From NCBI GenBank assembly GCA_963513935.1, contig OY740768.1, positions 37,132,368 through 37,196,367 of the forward strand: a stretch of 64,000 nt of DNA. Direction: 5' to 3'. The translations under genes were made by a program, and so were the position numbers. The notes under the pieces are model-generated. The model ran no database searches. It had not been told where the DNA came from and was given only the letters and a program-made list of their open reading frames with translations. Position 1 is the first letter of the stretch, and each line of letters opens with the position of its first letter. Origin of the DNA: Aphrophora alni. Lineage: Eukaryota; Arthropoda; Insecta; Hemiptera; Aphrophoridae. This document shows, one piece after another, positions 10,401 to 24,879 of this stretch.

Positions 10401-12029
10401 GATAGCAGAAACTACAAGTTAAATTTCATCATGTAACGAAAAAAAAACATAGTAGAAGTCTGTAGGACTTCATTAGGACAAAGATATAATGCAGAAAATC
10501 GCTAAAACTCCTAAAAAAACTCTTTTTTGTACTGTTACTTTAAAAGTGAGAAAACTATATTGAAAGTCAATTAAGTCTTTTAATTTTTCTTCATATTTAT
10601 CAAAACTTACCATAACTTATTTCGAAATTTACATTCCGAGGTACAGAAATTTAAATTTAAATTAAAAAAGAACATAAAATAAACACCCCTAGCGTCAGGA
10701 TTGGGTTTCCACTATCGGACCAATGAAAACGTTGCTAGCCAGATAAAATGAAAAAAAAAAAAGTTGTTTTAACCGTTTTTCCAACTGTTTCTTTCTCCCA
10801 ATTAAATATAAAAATCGGGTCAATCAATTTGGTCGTATTTTTTTGACAAAAATTTAAGTATCAAAAAGATACAGACGTTTATAAAATAGCAGAAAACCGA
10901 CACCATTTTTGACATTAGACCGTCCTGAAAAATTAAACACATGTTATCTAAGTCAAAGTACATAAAAAAAAAATGCAATAAAAGATTTGATAAAAAATTT
11001 CAGTTTTCAAATTGGTCTGAGAACAGTGAATTTGTGAGAACAAACTTATTCACTCCGATACAATCAACTGACTCCAAAATATATATTTAAAAATAAAAAG
11101 ATGGTATGTTTAATAGGGGAGATATCTGATATTAGCGCCTCTAAGTGACAGGCTAATGTTCGTACGTCTGCAAAATATAAACTAAAGCTCAATATTGATT
11201 TCTGTTAAGTGGCAATATTGAGGGGAAAGCTCTTATTGAAAGGCTCTGTTAATTTACAGTCCCTAAGCTCTCTCACACCATACAAGACTATTCTAGGAAA
11301 AACAATATTTCCTAACTAAAGGACATTGTTTTAAATTTCATTCACTTGTACCGCTTGGTAGTTTACATTCAAAGTAAAACCGGAAAGCTTTATAAAATCA
11401 TATTAGAAACTTAATGGGCTTTAATGAAGCACATTTACGACTTTGGGTAATTCATGTTTGATTTTCAATTTAGTCACTCTTTTCTATTATCTCACTAATG
11501 CGTTGTACACAGAAGTTACATGGTTGATTGAGAAATATCGTTGTCAAGATTTTCGCAAAAACATTCTGTTTGAAGTCTTTTGAGCTAAAACAATTTTTTT
11601 TAAGGATGAATGTCTATTTTCGAGTGTATAGTACTTTACCGCCCAAACAAGTGTATTAATTTTGATCAAATTTATTTATCAGGCCAAACAAAAAGATGGA
11701 TAATACACATCGTTATTTTTTAATATCTCACAATTTTGTTGTAGCTGTCATAAGATCAAATCTCAAAATTCCTATTTTCTCAATAATTTTGATTAACCTT
11801 CCTTTAAGAACCCAAAATAAAGTTATTGGTCCCATGTCCCAAAAAAATCCGGTTTGCCAGTAATTGTTAAAAAACAACAAAGTAGAGCTGTTATAAACGG
11901 ACAAACTAAGATTAACGACCCAAACTAGTGTGGCAAGTTACAAGTAAAAGAAAAGTACTATTCAGGAAAAATTGGCATAGATTAAAAATAAACCTTGATC
12001 GCTGTCATTAAAATGTCGATTTCAATCTT
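10401..12029. other. AT-rich intergenic DNA
   Basis: No gene seen. Short stretches (for example 11690-11860) vaguely resemble the dispersed 140-bp family described at 17.3-18.2 kb, but are too diverged to place. Confidence 0.5.
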
Positions 12030-12222
12030 CAAGGGCTCACTATAGTGAGTACGAGTCTTGCAATCCCGAGGGACCTAGCTAGATCTACACCTTTTTTTAT
12101 GTAGTCTTGGGTTAGATCCCTCTCTTTCATCTTTCCTATCAAATATCTGTTGTTGTTTGTTCGATGGCTAGGGAGTCTTTATTTTATGTTCTTTTCTTCC
12201 TTTTTTTATAAGGCGGAAAAAA
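12030..12222 (+). mobile_element. SINE-like family copy C
   Basis: A good copy of the 5' part of the family: aagggctcactatagtgagt, acgagtcttgcaatcccgag, then ctagctagatctacaccttt, gtagtcttgg and the B-box-like ggttagatccc at 12110-12120. An A-box-like TAGTGAGTACG lies at 12043-12053. The 3' part runs into cttttcttcctttttttata aggcgg and stops about 40 bp before a long (CT)n run. Confidence 0.85.
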
Positions 12223-12259
12223 AGTTACGTCGAATTTATGGCAAAGGCGAAGCTAGATT

Positions 12260-15616
<3,357 letters not shown>

Positions 15617-16290
15617 GGTTCGTCAGAAAAGTATCCAGCCAATAATATTAATATATTTATACAATAGAACCTACGTTCCCTTGAAAGTTGTCTCTTTTAG
15701 ACATCAAACACAACTCTTCCACATTTTCCACAGGTAAAGTTCTCTTTTGAAATTATCATCTGCCTCGTTTTGTTTTCCTTAATTGTGTCAAATAATGGAA
15801 AGTTCTGATTTTAAACGGTGGGAAAAGATGAACATTCCAGTGAGCCTAACTGGGCAGTTAGGCGACTAACGCATCTAGCTTTCCTAAACATCATGCACCA
15901 GATGTAATAAACTGTGTGAAGTTACCCGTTATGACTTGCGCACAGTCGCGGCTAGTTTCTTCAATGCAGTACTCCATCCATATTAATTTGTTTGACCTCG
16001 AGAAGCTTACTCATGATGATCAACACCTTCACATCAAAAAACAGCGTCAACGTGACCTCGTTTTGTCTAACTTCTTATAGTACGTCTGAACTGGTAAAGA
16101 GGATATTCCTTTCTGAGAGTCTCTGTAAGACGAAGTGTTCATCTCTGCTGTGGAACCTGACTTGAGTTTATGGACTGACACTTTTGGATGACAATTGCAC
16201 CAAATACGTAGGGGCCCAGTAAAACAGGAGAAGATATGATTTCCTTGGACAACAGCATAAGTTAGCGACTTTTGAAGATTTCAAATATAT
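15617..16290. other. Less AT-rich island, possible decayed DNA transposon
   Basis: The island begins with gaggttcgtcagaaaagtat. This resembles terminal sequences of some Tc1/mariner-type elements by general pattern only. The next 650 bp has more balanced base composition than the flanks, suggesting former coding DNA. No conserved catalytic motif survives in any frame that I could find, and no matching inverted terminus is visible at the right side. Confidence 0.2.
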
Positions 16291-17294
16291 TTTATGAATA
16301 ACTTTTCTAAAGAGTTTAAGGAACCAATAATAAAAATATGCAAGTATTTGCTAAAAGTCTAAACATTTTACACGGTGAAGAGTTTCTAAAGGTGACACTA
16401 TAAACATATTTAAATTTTATAATTATCATTATATGCATGTCATGTTCCAGTATTATACAGTTTAGATTTACGTAGTTTGCAATTAACAATTGAAGTGCAA
16501 TTTGCGTATATCCAAGGTCTGATCAAATAAAACAAAAGTGAAAAATAATACGCGATATCGGCTGCAACACGTTTAATGAACGGTCTTTAAAAACCACTAA
16601 CGGAATCAAACAAATGGACAATAAATTGTCCAGTAAAAGTAAATGTTAGTAATAAAAAAAAGGAAATTGGTTTCGTTATCACTTGATAGCTTAGTTCTCA
16701 GAATGATTATGGTACGTAGCTACGCTGGAAATAACCTTCAAGCTGAGCTCGATAATTAGGTAGCGAAATTATAACAACGTGATAAAGTTTAATCACTTTG
16801 ACTATTAGTACTTGATAAGATGGAGTATAATGAGGAGAGAGAATTATGCTGGTAATGTTCTTGAATTGCAAGTAAAGTAGTTATGTAACAATAACGTATG
16901 TAATTTTTGAATACGTCATTTTTTGGTCATTATCTGATAATACATAAGGTCTTGGGTTTGTTGCCAAACATTTTGTGGTTGTCCCACTTTAATTAGAGTC
17001 AATTACTTGAACAGTACAGGAAAAATAGCTCTACATTTCTCTCAAAAGGAAAATATTAAAGTATGAAAAACGCCACACACTGCCGTACTTCATATTTCGT
17101 CACGCATACTTAGTATAGAGATGTGTGATGCGTCAAAAACGATGTCGAGTTGTTTTATGGATATATTCGTTTTGACTCATTCCCTCCCTCAAGCAAAAAC
17201 AAAATTTTTTTGTATGATGTTTGCCTGGTGACTGTTGTCAACAAATTTGGTATGTGACCATATTTCGGTCATATCCCGGGACTTTCATATTTAT
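16291..17294. other. AT-rich intergenic DNA
   Basis: No gene, RNA or repeat recognised. Confidence 0.5.
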
Positions 17295-18185
17295 TGGTAA
17301 CTCAAAATTTGGGATATCTGGCATAAGAAAAAAAAGACGAAATTCCGTTTTTCTAAATCTGCTGCAACGATTTTTATCAATTTTACTAAAATATACCCCG
17401 TACGTACGGAAAGAAAATGTATTGGTCGCACATCTCTTACAAAATATCAAATATCGGAATGTAAATTATAGATAAGAAAAATAAAAGTTCTGTTTTTTTT
17501 TCGAAATCTGCTCCAACGATTTTGATCAATAAATATTGAGCTTGACTTGTGAGGCAATATTAGATAGAATAAAACTCGAACACAAGATCTCACAAAAATT
17601 ATGTTTACTTAATCAAACGCGTTTCAAGAACAAAGTCGTCATCCTCAGTGACATGCTCAGAGATATAGTTTAGTTATTGTAGTTCATGTATCACTGAGGA
17701 TGGTGTTTCTATCACTGAAACATGTTTGATTAAATAAACGTAATTTATGTGAGATCTTGTGCTCGAGTTTTATTCTATCTAATTATGATTAAATTTTACT
17801 AAAATATACCCCTTACGTACTGAAACAAATGGTACTGGTCGTCATCTCTTCAAAAATATAAGAATGTGAGTTATTGGTAAGAAAAACAAACATTATGTTT
17901 TTTACAAAATATACTGCAACGATTTTGATTAAATTTTACTAAAATATACCCCTTAAGTACTGAAACAAATGGTACTGGTCGTCATCTCTTCAAAAATGTA
18001 AGAATGTGAGTTATTGGTAAGAAAAACAAACATTATGTTTTTTACAAAATACTGTATACTGCAACGATTTTGATCAATTTTACTAAAATATACCCCTTAC
18101 GTACTGAAACAAAATAGATTGGTCACCATTTCTTAAAAAAAATATCGTATTTCAAGTTGGTAAGAAAACAAAATTTCGTTCGTGA
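17295..18185. repeat. Tandem array of ~140-bp monomers, interrupted by an insertion
   Basis: The monomer includes GCAACGATTTTGATCAATTT, TACTAAAATATACCCCTTAC, GTACTGAAACAAATGGTACT and GGTCGTCATCTCTTCAAAAA, then GAGTTATTGGTAAGAAAAAC. Two adjacent copies (about 17785-17924 and 17925-18064) are about 97% identical at a spacing of 140 bp. A third starts near 18061, and a diverged copy lies at 17310-17470. The array is split at 17536-17785 by a palindromic element. Short open frames at 17221-17475 and 17238-17450 lie in monomer sequence and are not annotated. Single, older monomers of the same family occur at several other places in the window. Confidence 0.85.
17536..17785. mobile_element. Palindromic element with ~93-bp inverted arms
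   Basis: The left arm (17560-17652) begins TTAGATAGAATAAAACTCGA and contains acacaagatctcac, aaacgcgttt and catcctcagtgac. The right arm (17690-17782) is its reverse complement with scattered mismatches, ending tcgagttttattctatctaa. The centre is about 37 bp. A short stretch outside the left arm (aataaatattgagcttgact, 17528-17547) recurs next to the related fragment at 61.72 kb, so the original element extended beyond the palindrome. It sits inside the 140-bp array. No coding capacity. The arms carry ctgaggat...tgaaac and palindromic aaacgcgttt motifs, discussed in the findings. It could be a foldback/MITE or an inverted dimer of a retroelement end. Confidence 0.75.
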
Positions 18186-20096
18186 GGTTGTGATAAATGA
18201 CCAAAACAAATGAGGAAAATAGCAAGTAAAAAAGTATTACGGTTCAGAAATATTTAACGAATAACCAAAATGAACTTTGATCACCGTCATTAAAAGTTAG
18301 ATTTTAATCAAATACATTTTTAAGTTGAGGACGCGTTTAGCACTTATTTAAATAAATAAATATATATTTTGTCCAGAAAAGACATTCGTGGTTCATTTTC
18401 ACAATTTTACTGACAATTTCCGAAGTGATATTATTGGCGACGAATAATTTTTGTTGGTGTTTATTTGGTTTTGGAGAGGGTTGAGTGAAAAAGTTGTTTA
18501 TATTATGTTTTAAAGATTCATTTTTTCTTTAGTATCCAAGTCACTGAATGTACTAACAATATACTATTTTACAATTCGTTTACGTTTACGATGCGCCGAA
18601 TCGCGTCAGAAGCAAAAACAAAGCCACGTGACGTTTAAGAGAAACCTAACCCCTAAATATTGTTAAAAGTCGTATAGTTTATTTATTTAATTAACTAGCC
18701 CACGTGGTCTTCTTTAGCCATGTATATGTATGACGTGAATACAAGAAAGAAAGTGGACAATAGTCTACATAGAAATAAATAGTTGGTAACAGTTAGCTAA
18801 AAGACCTTGATGACCTCCTAAACATGGGCGACCAATGGTCCAGAATAATAATGTTAACTTATTGACGTCAGTAAATACAGTCGGCTTTTTATACAGTAAG
18901 AGAGCGTGTAGGCTATCGAAATTGACAACTAGGCATTATAATGTATTTGTAATAAATGTTAAAATATTAAGAACACAGCGAATTTTATTACTGCAAAATT
19001 ATGTAAAACACTATATAATCTATGTTTAGAAACGGTTAAATGACTAATGACTGACAAGTCTACTCCAAGATTAATAATACAAGGTGCACAAATCTTTTCA
19101 CACAACCATTCACAATCAAAATACTAACGAAACAAACTATTCTTCTTCAAAAATTTATAGTTTTGTAGATTATTTTAAACAGTATTTATATATTTAAATG
19201 AGGTCTAAACTTGCGTCACTCTTACAATAAACTCGTTTTAAGGATACATATTATAAAATGAAGCTAAATTTAAATATCGGCAGTCAAGTTTCGATTTCTT
19301 GAAATGATTTCTTAACGGTAATTTTATATAATTTCTAATTTTGTCACTGATTAGGGTCACTAATCTTCACATTTCACCAATATCTGAATGATGCAGGTAG
19401 ACGATTTTAAGAAATTACGTCTTTTAAACAGCTTCATCGCCGATTTCGTTTTTACAGATACTTCACGAACAGTCATTTTTGGAGAGATGTCGGCCAATAC
19501 GTTTTGTTTGGTTACTTAATTCTACATTTTAGCAAAATTTAATCAAAATCGTTGGAGGAAATTTGAAGAAATAGGAATTTTGTGTTCTTCCCTTATGACA
19601 GGTACCGACAAATTTTGAGATATAACAAAAATGAAAGAAAGAAAAAAGTCTCGAGATCTGACTAAAATATCCATACTCCAAATTTGATTAAAATCGGTCC
19701 ACATGTTTGAGCTGTAAAGTGTGGTGAATTTCGGTTATTGGGAGGGTATGCTTTAACCTAAGAGAGGCTTAAGCTATGAAAACGTGGAAAACGTGACAGG
19801 CTTATCCTTTGACGTCATAAATCACTTATCCCATCAGACTAAACACTACTCTAAGTAACCCGCTCTCAATGATTTAATTTGGAGGACTTACATCTAATTA
19901 TAAAAGTAACTGCACACCTTAATATATTGGAAGTATTGTAAAGGCCATAAGATCTTACGAAATATAGTTATAACTACCACAGTTGAACATCTTCAACAGG
20001 CCTTCCCGATAATCTCAGGAACCCTCATCTACCCAAAACTTTGCCCTACACATAATAATTTAGTAAATTCGCACTAAAATTTATAAACTATAAATT
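18186..20096. other. AT-rich DNA with an old dispersed-repeat copy at about 19420-19745
   Basis: The part near 19530-19570 reads agcaaaatttaatcaaaatc followed by gttggagg, the reverse complement of the 140-bp family core. The neighbouring text aligns loosely with 41.80-42.01 kb (cacatttcaccaatatctga against ctacatttaccaaaatttga). The remainder, including the small open frame at 18835-19029, is unassigned. Confidence 0.45.
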
Positions 20097-20383
20097 GAAA
20101 GCTGTTGCGGGGCACTTCACTATCCTCAAGAGATGAGCAAGCACACGTTACACGTTGCATTGTTAATCACAAGTCAGGAGCAATGAGATTTACAAGTAAA
20201 GCTGTGCTACAAGCTGCTGTATTGCAACCACGATTGACAGATAAAGGATGCGCTCAAACCTGGACTGAAACCAAGAGAACCCAAACTGTTAACCGTGACT
20301 CCAAAGCGTCACAAAAGTACTGCACAAACGACACCGATAGACTAAATTCAAACAGACGACATTAAAAAAAAAAAAAAAAAAAA
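20097..20383 (+). mobile_element. Poly(A)-ended insertion of unknown origin
   Basis: About 265 bp of distinctly GC-richer sequence ends in an uninterrupted run of 20 A (20364-20383), set in AT-rich flanks. This is the look of a retroposed RNA copy or a 5'-truncated retroelement. An 86-codon open frame (20105-20365) spans it, but its product (Lys/Arg/Thr/Ser-rich, no known motif) is not recognised, and the frame may only reflect the source RNA. No clear target-site duplication is visible. It does not match the SINE-like family in the window. Confidence 0.4.
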
Positions 20384-20849
20384 CTTTTGTATCAGTGGAT
20401 TTTAAAATGAACATTTCCGTAATAAACCTCTACATCAATTGACTCATCACATAGATTTTTCTATAACGTATATATGAAAGTTGCAATTGATAAACCTACA
20501 CCCATAGGAAATTTATTTCATTTTAATTTAAAGGACACCTCTTATGGAGGTCCATAAGCTATGGAGGTCCATAGCAACCATAAACAACTTTGCAGTTTTA
20601 CAACATTTCAAACAGTAGTTTTTCATCATTGTAAACTTATACAGTAACAAATCTAAATATGTGTCCAGCTGTAATAAATGTATTAGCTTATTTTAAGGTT
20701 ATGTTTACGTAGTTTATCAAAACAAATGGGCAGACTTTCTGCGCAGTGTCAGCTATAAAATAAAACTACAAGCCGCTTAAAAGATCTGTCTCTAAGCAAA
20801 TGGAAGAGTAAACATTGAAACATGTATTGGAGATTTTGTATTATTGTTC
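20384..20849. other. AT-rich DNA with a short tandem duplication
   Basis: Two adjacent copies of tatggaggtccata occur at about 20543-20573. Nothing else is recognised. Confidence 0.55.
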
Positions 20850-21068
20850 AAAATTCTTCTTGTAAAAAAAGAAGATGAAATAACTCCCAGTCCTCGAATA
20901 CTCTGATAGCGCTAAGGTCGTAAGAGAATATAAGATTTGAATACAAGAGAGACCTGATAGGAAAGATGAAAAAGAGGGATTTAATCCAAGACTACGTGAA
21001 AAAAGAGTAGATCTAGGTGGAATTCTTCAAGGTTGCCACGTCTGTATTCACTGTAGTGAACCCCTTAG
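20850..21068 (-). mobile_element. SINE-like family copy D
   Basis: Minus-oriented copy with the blocks cctcgaatactctgatagcg, agagacctgataggaaagat, aatccaagactacgtgaaaa, gtagatctaggtgg, and the 5' end as tgtagtgaaccccttagag on the right. It is diverged but nearly full length. Confidence 0.8.
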
Positions 21069-21743
21069 AGCCGTATTCAAGAATATTACGCTTAGAAGGT
21101 AAATAATATACAAAATGAACACTAGGCCAGATTAATGACAACTTAGTATTTTTTCATGTATTCACCACTTTATAGATTTTACTAACACCTGGTTCCTGGA
21201 TATTAACATTATTAAGTTCCTATTTCCTTTCTTATTCATCAATTTATTTAGAAAAAAGTAGTTGGAAAACAAAACAAAGGAAATTGGATACATGCACGAA
21301 GAAGTACGTGGCTAAGCTCTTTTCCATTATAACTGATTTTTCTTTCTATGTGTGAGGGTATAAGGTTAGGCGTTTATATTTTCAGCGATAATCTTTTTGC
21401 CTTTCATCGAAGAAAACAAATAAATCTTGACACCATTGAATTACATTTTTAAAGATAACCTATTGTAGAACCTGTTGATGAGAAGGTTTTTACAAAAAAA
21501 GAAAAAAACGAAATTGAAAAGCGCTCTAAAAATCTAATAAATTTGAGTTATTTAGAATGTTTAGAAGAAATTCTTATAACATAAAAGCATATTTATCATT
21601 AGTATATTTTTTTAATCACATATTTGAATCATTTATGTAAATAAAAACTAATACACTAGGTTTCAAGAATATGAATTAACTCTCTTTATCAAGCGAAGAA
21701 AATGAGAATTATTAAAAACGCCAAAATAGTCTGTAACCTAAAG
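21069..21743. other. AT-rich intergenic DNA
   Basis: No gene or repeat recognised. Confidence 0.5.
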
Positions 21744-22198
21744 CAATGACTACATAAATACTATAAGACACGACATAGGATAGGGAAATAGTCTACGCTT
21801 TACGGGTGCTGTTCGTCACAAGCTTGACACACAGCTATCAGAAAGCGCTAGCAGCAGGTGCTTGACTGTACGCATCCCACTTGGTTGAGACTGTACAACT
21901 GTTGACCTCTCTCTCACAAACCTTCTCACTTACTTCCGTCAGCATAGTCAGTGTTGTCAGTTCGTGCGCTGAGATAATCGATTACCGACCTTCGCTCGCA
22001 TCTCTGGTCCCATATGTGGCATCAGTGCGTTTTCTCTTACCCGCCTGAAACATTGTTTGACCGTAGAGCCACCTAGCGCCGTCACATCAACTTCAGATTC
22101 TCTAGCAGAGCGACCTAGCGGGTATTGGTCAACTCAAGAATAAGCGTAGAATATTTAATATGGCCATGTCGTGTCTTATAGTATTTATGTAGTCATTG
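21744..22198. mobile_element. Non-autonomous hAT-like DNA transposon (MITE)
   Basis: A 455-bp element has perfect 33-bp terminal inverted repeats beginning CAATGACTACATAAATACTA. The left repeat runs 21744-21776 and the right 22166-22198, and weaker pairing continues for about 25 bp further inside (tctacgctt against aagcgtaga). The terminus CAATG fits the hAT end pattern YARNG. A 7-bp direct repeat, CCTAAAG, abuts both ends; hAT elements usually make 8-bp duplications, so one base may have been lost or the family is a different one. The interior is much more GC-rich than its flanks and has no transposase frame. The perfect repeats indicate a fairly recent insertion. Confidence 0.85.
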
Positions 22199-22875
22199 CC
22201 TAAAGTTACTAAAAATGTAAGGAAGAAATCTTGGGCAATGTTTACTGGATGTCGCAGTGATGGCGTTAAACGAGGTTATATACAACTTTAGACTTTTAGG
22301 GTTTACAGGAACACTACAGATAATGTGAATAAATATTTAAACAAAACATATTTTACCTTTGGGTGAAGAAAATCGGGGCTTACCTACTCTGACGTCATTC
22401 AATACCAATGGGAGAGGTTTGCTGGCTGTTTACCCTGGTGGGAGGGTAAGGAGGATGTTAAAAAAAAACTTTAATTCATTTCATCTGTACTTTAATTTGT
22501 TTAAGATTCTTAAAAAACGTTTTAGGTTGAACAATTTGGCCCATAAATTTAATTATCAAATAAAATAAAGCTGCCAATAAAATATTGGCTCATTTGAGAT
22601 AATATATTGGGCTTACGTGCCAAATTTGAATCAAGAATTCAGATTAAATTTGTGACTAATTAGATTACATAATATATTTTGGCCTAATTTGTATATTTTT
22701 GTTTTAACATTATATTTATACCGATAATTATCTAATTTACAGATGGTAAATTGTGGTATCATGAGCTGCATAGTGTAGTTGGTCATTTTCTGTCCTACAG
22801 CCTACAGGTAAGATTTTAAAATTTTTAATTTTTTGATTTTAACGGTAATACCTTTTTACCAGCAACTATTGAAAA
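22199..22875. other. AT-rich intergenic DNA
   Basis: The open frame at 22359-22568 begins in moderately GC-rich sequence but shows no known motif. It is treated as chance. No repeat recognised. Confidence 0.5.
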
Positions 22876-23012
22876 TACAATAATATTTCAAGTGACAATA
22901 ATGGGAAGTGACTAGGATAAATTAGTTGGTAGAGCATTGAGGCGTAAAACCAAAGGTCCTGGGTTCGATTCTCAGTCTAGGTCGTATATTTTTCACTTGA
23001 AATATTATTGTA
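22876..23012 (+). mobile_element. Small element with 19-bp inverted termini and a tRNA-like core (copy 1)
   Basis: The ends TACAATAATATTTCAAGTG (22876-22894) and CACTTGAAATATTATTGTA (22994-23012) are perfect reverse complements. Between them lies a tRNA-like sequence on the plus strand. A related copy occurs at 57.5 kb with the same inner terminal motif (TTTCAAGTGA) and the same 3' part of the tRNA-like core. Two loci sharing both parts show that the combination is a repeat family, not a chance juxtaposition. Confidence 0.75.
22910..22983 (+). pseudogene. tRNA-like sequence (degenerate tRNA or tRNA-derived SINE head)
   Basis: The length is 74 nt. A-box-like TAGTTGGTAGAGCA and a perfect B-box GGTTCGATTC are present. 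The T arm CTGGG-TTCGATT-CTCAG pairs in all five positions, allowing one G-U. The outer 7 nt (GACTAGG/CTAGGTC) pair in six of seven positions with wobbles. The D stem is broken and the anticodon stem pairs only in its outer three positions. Position 33 is not U, so an anticodon cannot be read with confidence. Both internal pol III promoter boxes look intact, so transcription is possible, but a functional tRNA is unlikely. Confidence 0.6.
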
Positions 23013-23426
23013 CTACAGGTAAGACTGTACTCATTTTGTACTAAAAAATGAAACTGAAACTGTTTCTAAACGGGTTGAACAGTTTTTAAAACAAATTTGT
23101 GTAATACATGTTCCGATTTTTATTGAAATAGATTTACTACTTTTTGAGAAACTAGTACAAAACTTTTTACTGCGATCATTCAAACACATTGATCAGAAAA
23201 AGTATATTTTGATCACATCCCAAAGCTACCCATTTTATCGCCATATAACCCATTTTACCACCCATATAACTCCAAACTTGGGAGTATAGTCAAAAGAATA
23301 AAGTTTATAATTTCTCAAAATCAGTTCTAATTAGTTAAAAAAACAAAAATCTTTCAAACAGCTGTTTAAGAACCAAATTTTTAAACCCAGTTGTTCGGAT
23401 TTCGTTCAAGTTTTGGAGAAAGTATC
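23013..23426. other. AT-rich intergenic DNA
   Basis: No gene. The minus-strand open frame at 23335-23532 runs into the following SINE-like copy and is not a gene. Confidence 0.5.
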
Positions 23427-23682
23427 CTCTGGGGCTGATTTTATTAAGTACGAGCTTTACAATCCCGAGGAAACCAAGCTGGATCGACATGTTTTTTACG
23501 TAATCTTGGGTTAGATCCCGCTCTTTCATCATTTCTATTAAGGTCTCTTTTGCTGATCTCTTTCGACCTTGACGTTATTAGAGTGTTTGAGAGTTAGAGG
23601 TCTTTATTTTGATCTTCTTTTCTTTCTTTTTTATAAGGTGATGATGGCCGAAAGATTTTTCGCTTTTATACAAAAAGAAAAG
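23427..23682 (+). mobile_element. SINE-like family copy E
   Basis: Full-length sense copy: cctctggggctgattttatt, taagtacgagctttacaatc, then ccaagctggatcgacatg, cttgggttagatcccgctct, ggtctctttt, attagagtgtttgagag, and the tail hairpin ttataaggtgatgatggccg...gatttttcgctttta followed by an A-rich tail. Confidence 0.85.
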
Positions 23683-24879
23683 AGAAATATTTTTAGTGAA
23701 AAGTGAAGTTTAATGACCCAAACCAGTGTGCAACATTGAAAAATAATATAAAATTACCATTAAGTAACATGAAAGAAAAAAAGAAAGAACATTAAACGCT
23801 ATTATTTAAACTTGAGTCTAACTTTAAGGCGAATGTACGATATGAGTGCAACAAACTTAAAGTTTTTTAAATATACAAATATTGTTTAAAGTAATCTACA
23901 AAATTTAAGATGTCGTGCATGGTTGATTTTCACTTTTTTACCGAGAACTACGGAACTGCCATTTTTGGTTTGGATTGTGAATGGGTGTGTAATATTTTTA
24001 ATTATTAGTCAGTTACTGCTGTTTCTCTAATACGCCTAACTGAAGGTATTTCTAAAAAAAATAGATTCAAAAATATCTACTAATCTTAATCTTCCTTAAG
24101 ATACTTGCTGGTTGGATAAGATATAAATTTAGCTGACTGTAAAGGAGCCGCCAGTATCCAAGACTAGACTATATGAATGAGTATAATGGTTGAGTGAAAT
24201 ATGCTCCCACCACGTGGCGGAGTCTAAAAATACTTTCTACCGACGCTGGAGAAGTGACGCACTGTTCGACGCCTGGAATATTCCACAATCTTGTCCTAAT
24301 AGTTGACCTTTGAACTCTTGTGCTGCGATATTTCACCTGACTCGAAAGTTTGGAAAGTTTTTTTTTAACAATGTAACGTTATGATTAACTAGTTTCAGAG
24401 AGGAAAGACCTGTGACGAACCGTAACAAACTGCTTAGGTCATGACTCATGTAAATATTAGAGAGAAGTTGACTCATGTAATTGTGCCCACTTTAGCAAAC
24501 TATACAACACCGAACTTAAATTTATTATAATGGGTTGTTACTTTACTAGGCCTTCTATTTTTAGTACATTTCCTTCGGAATGTGGAACTATTTTAGCGAG
24601 TTGGACTATAAAATGAGTATTGTTCATTACTTCCGAATATTATATTATACATTTACAGATTGTTAGAAAAATACAGAAACGGTTTGATAACTTTTGAGGG
24701 TTCGGGGTTTGATTTTAAAAACAAAATTATCTTTTTACACATTTCTAATCTGAGCTGAATTTATTTAATGATTTCAGAGTTACTTTAAAAGAATTTATTT
24801 TTGAAAATAGTTTTCGTTCTAGGGATAATAATTCTGTAATTTTAATCACTTTTGTGAACCACTATCTTAAAGGGTTGTA
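23683..24879. other. AT-rich DNA with one GC-richer patch
   Basis: A patch at about 24180-24310 is GC-richer and contains ccaccacgtggcgg (a CCACGTGG palindrome). It has no readable coding frame. The rest is unassigned. Confidence 0.4.

Noticed and set aside
22910..22983. A functional tRNA gene
   Set aside because: The D stem does not pair, the anticodon stem pairs only in its outer three positions, and position 33 is not U. The sequence lies inside a two-copy repeat element.
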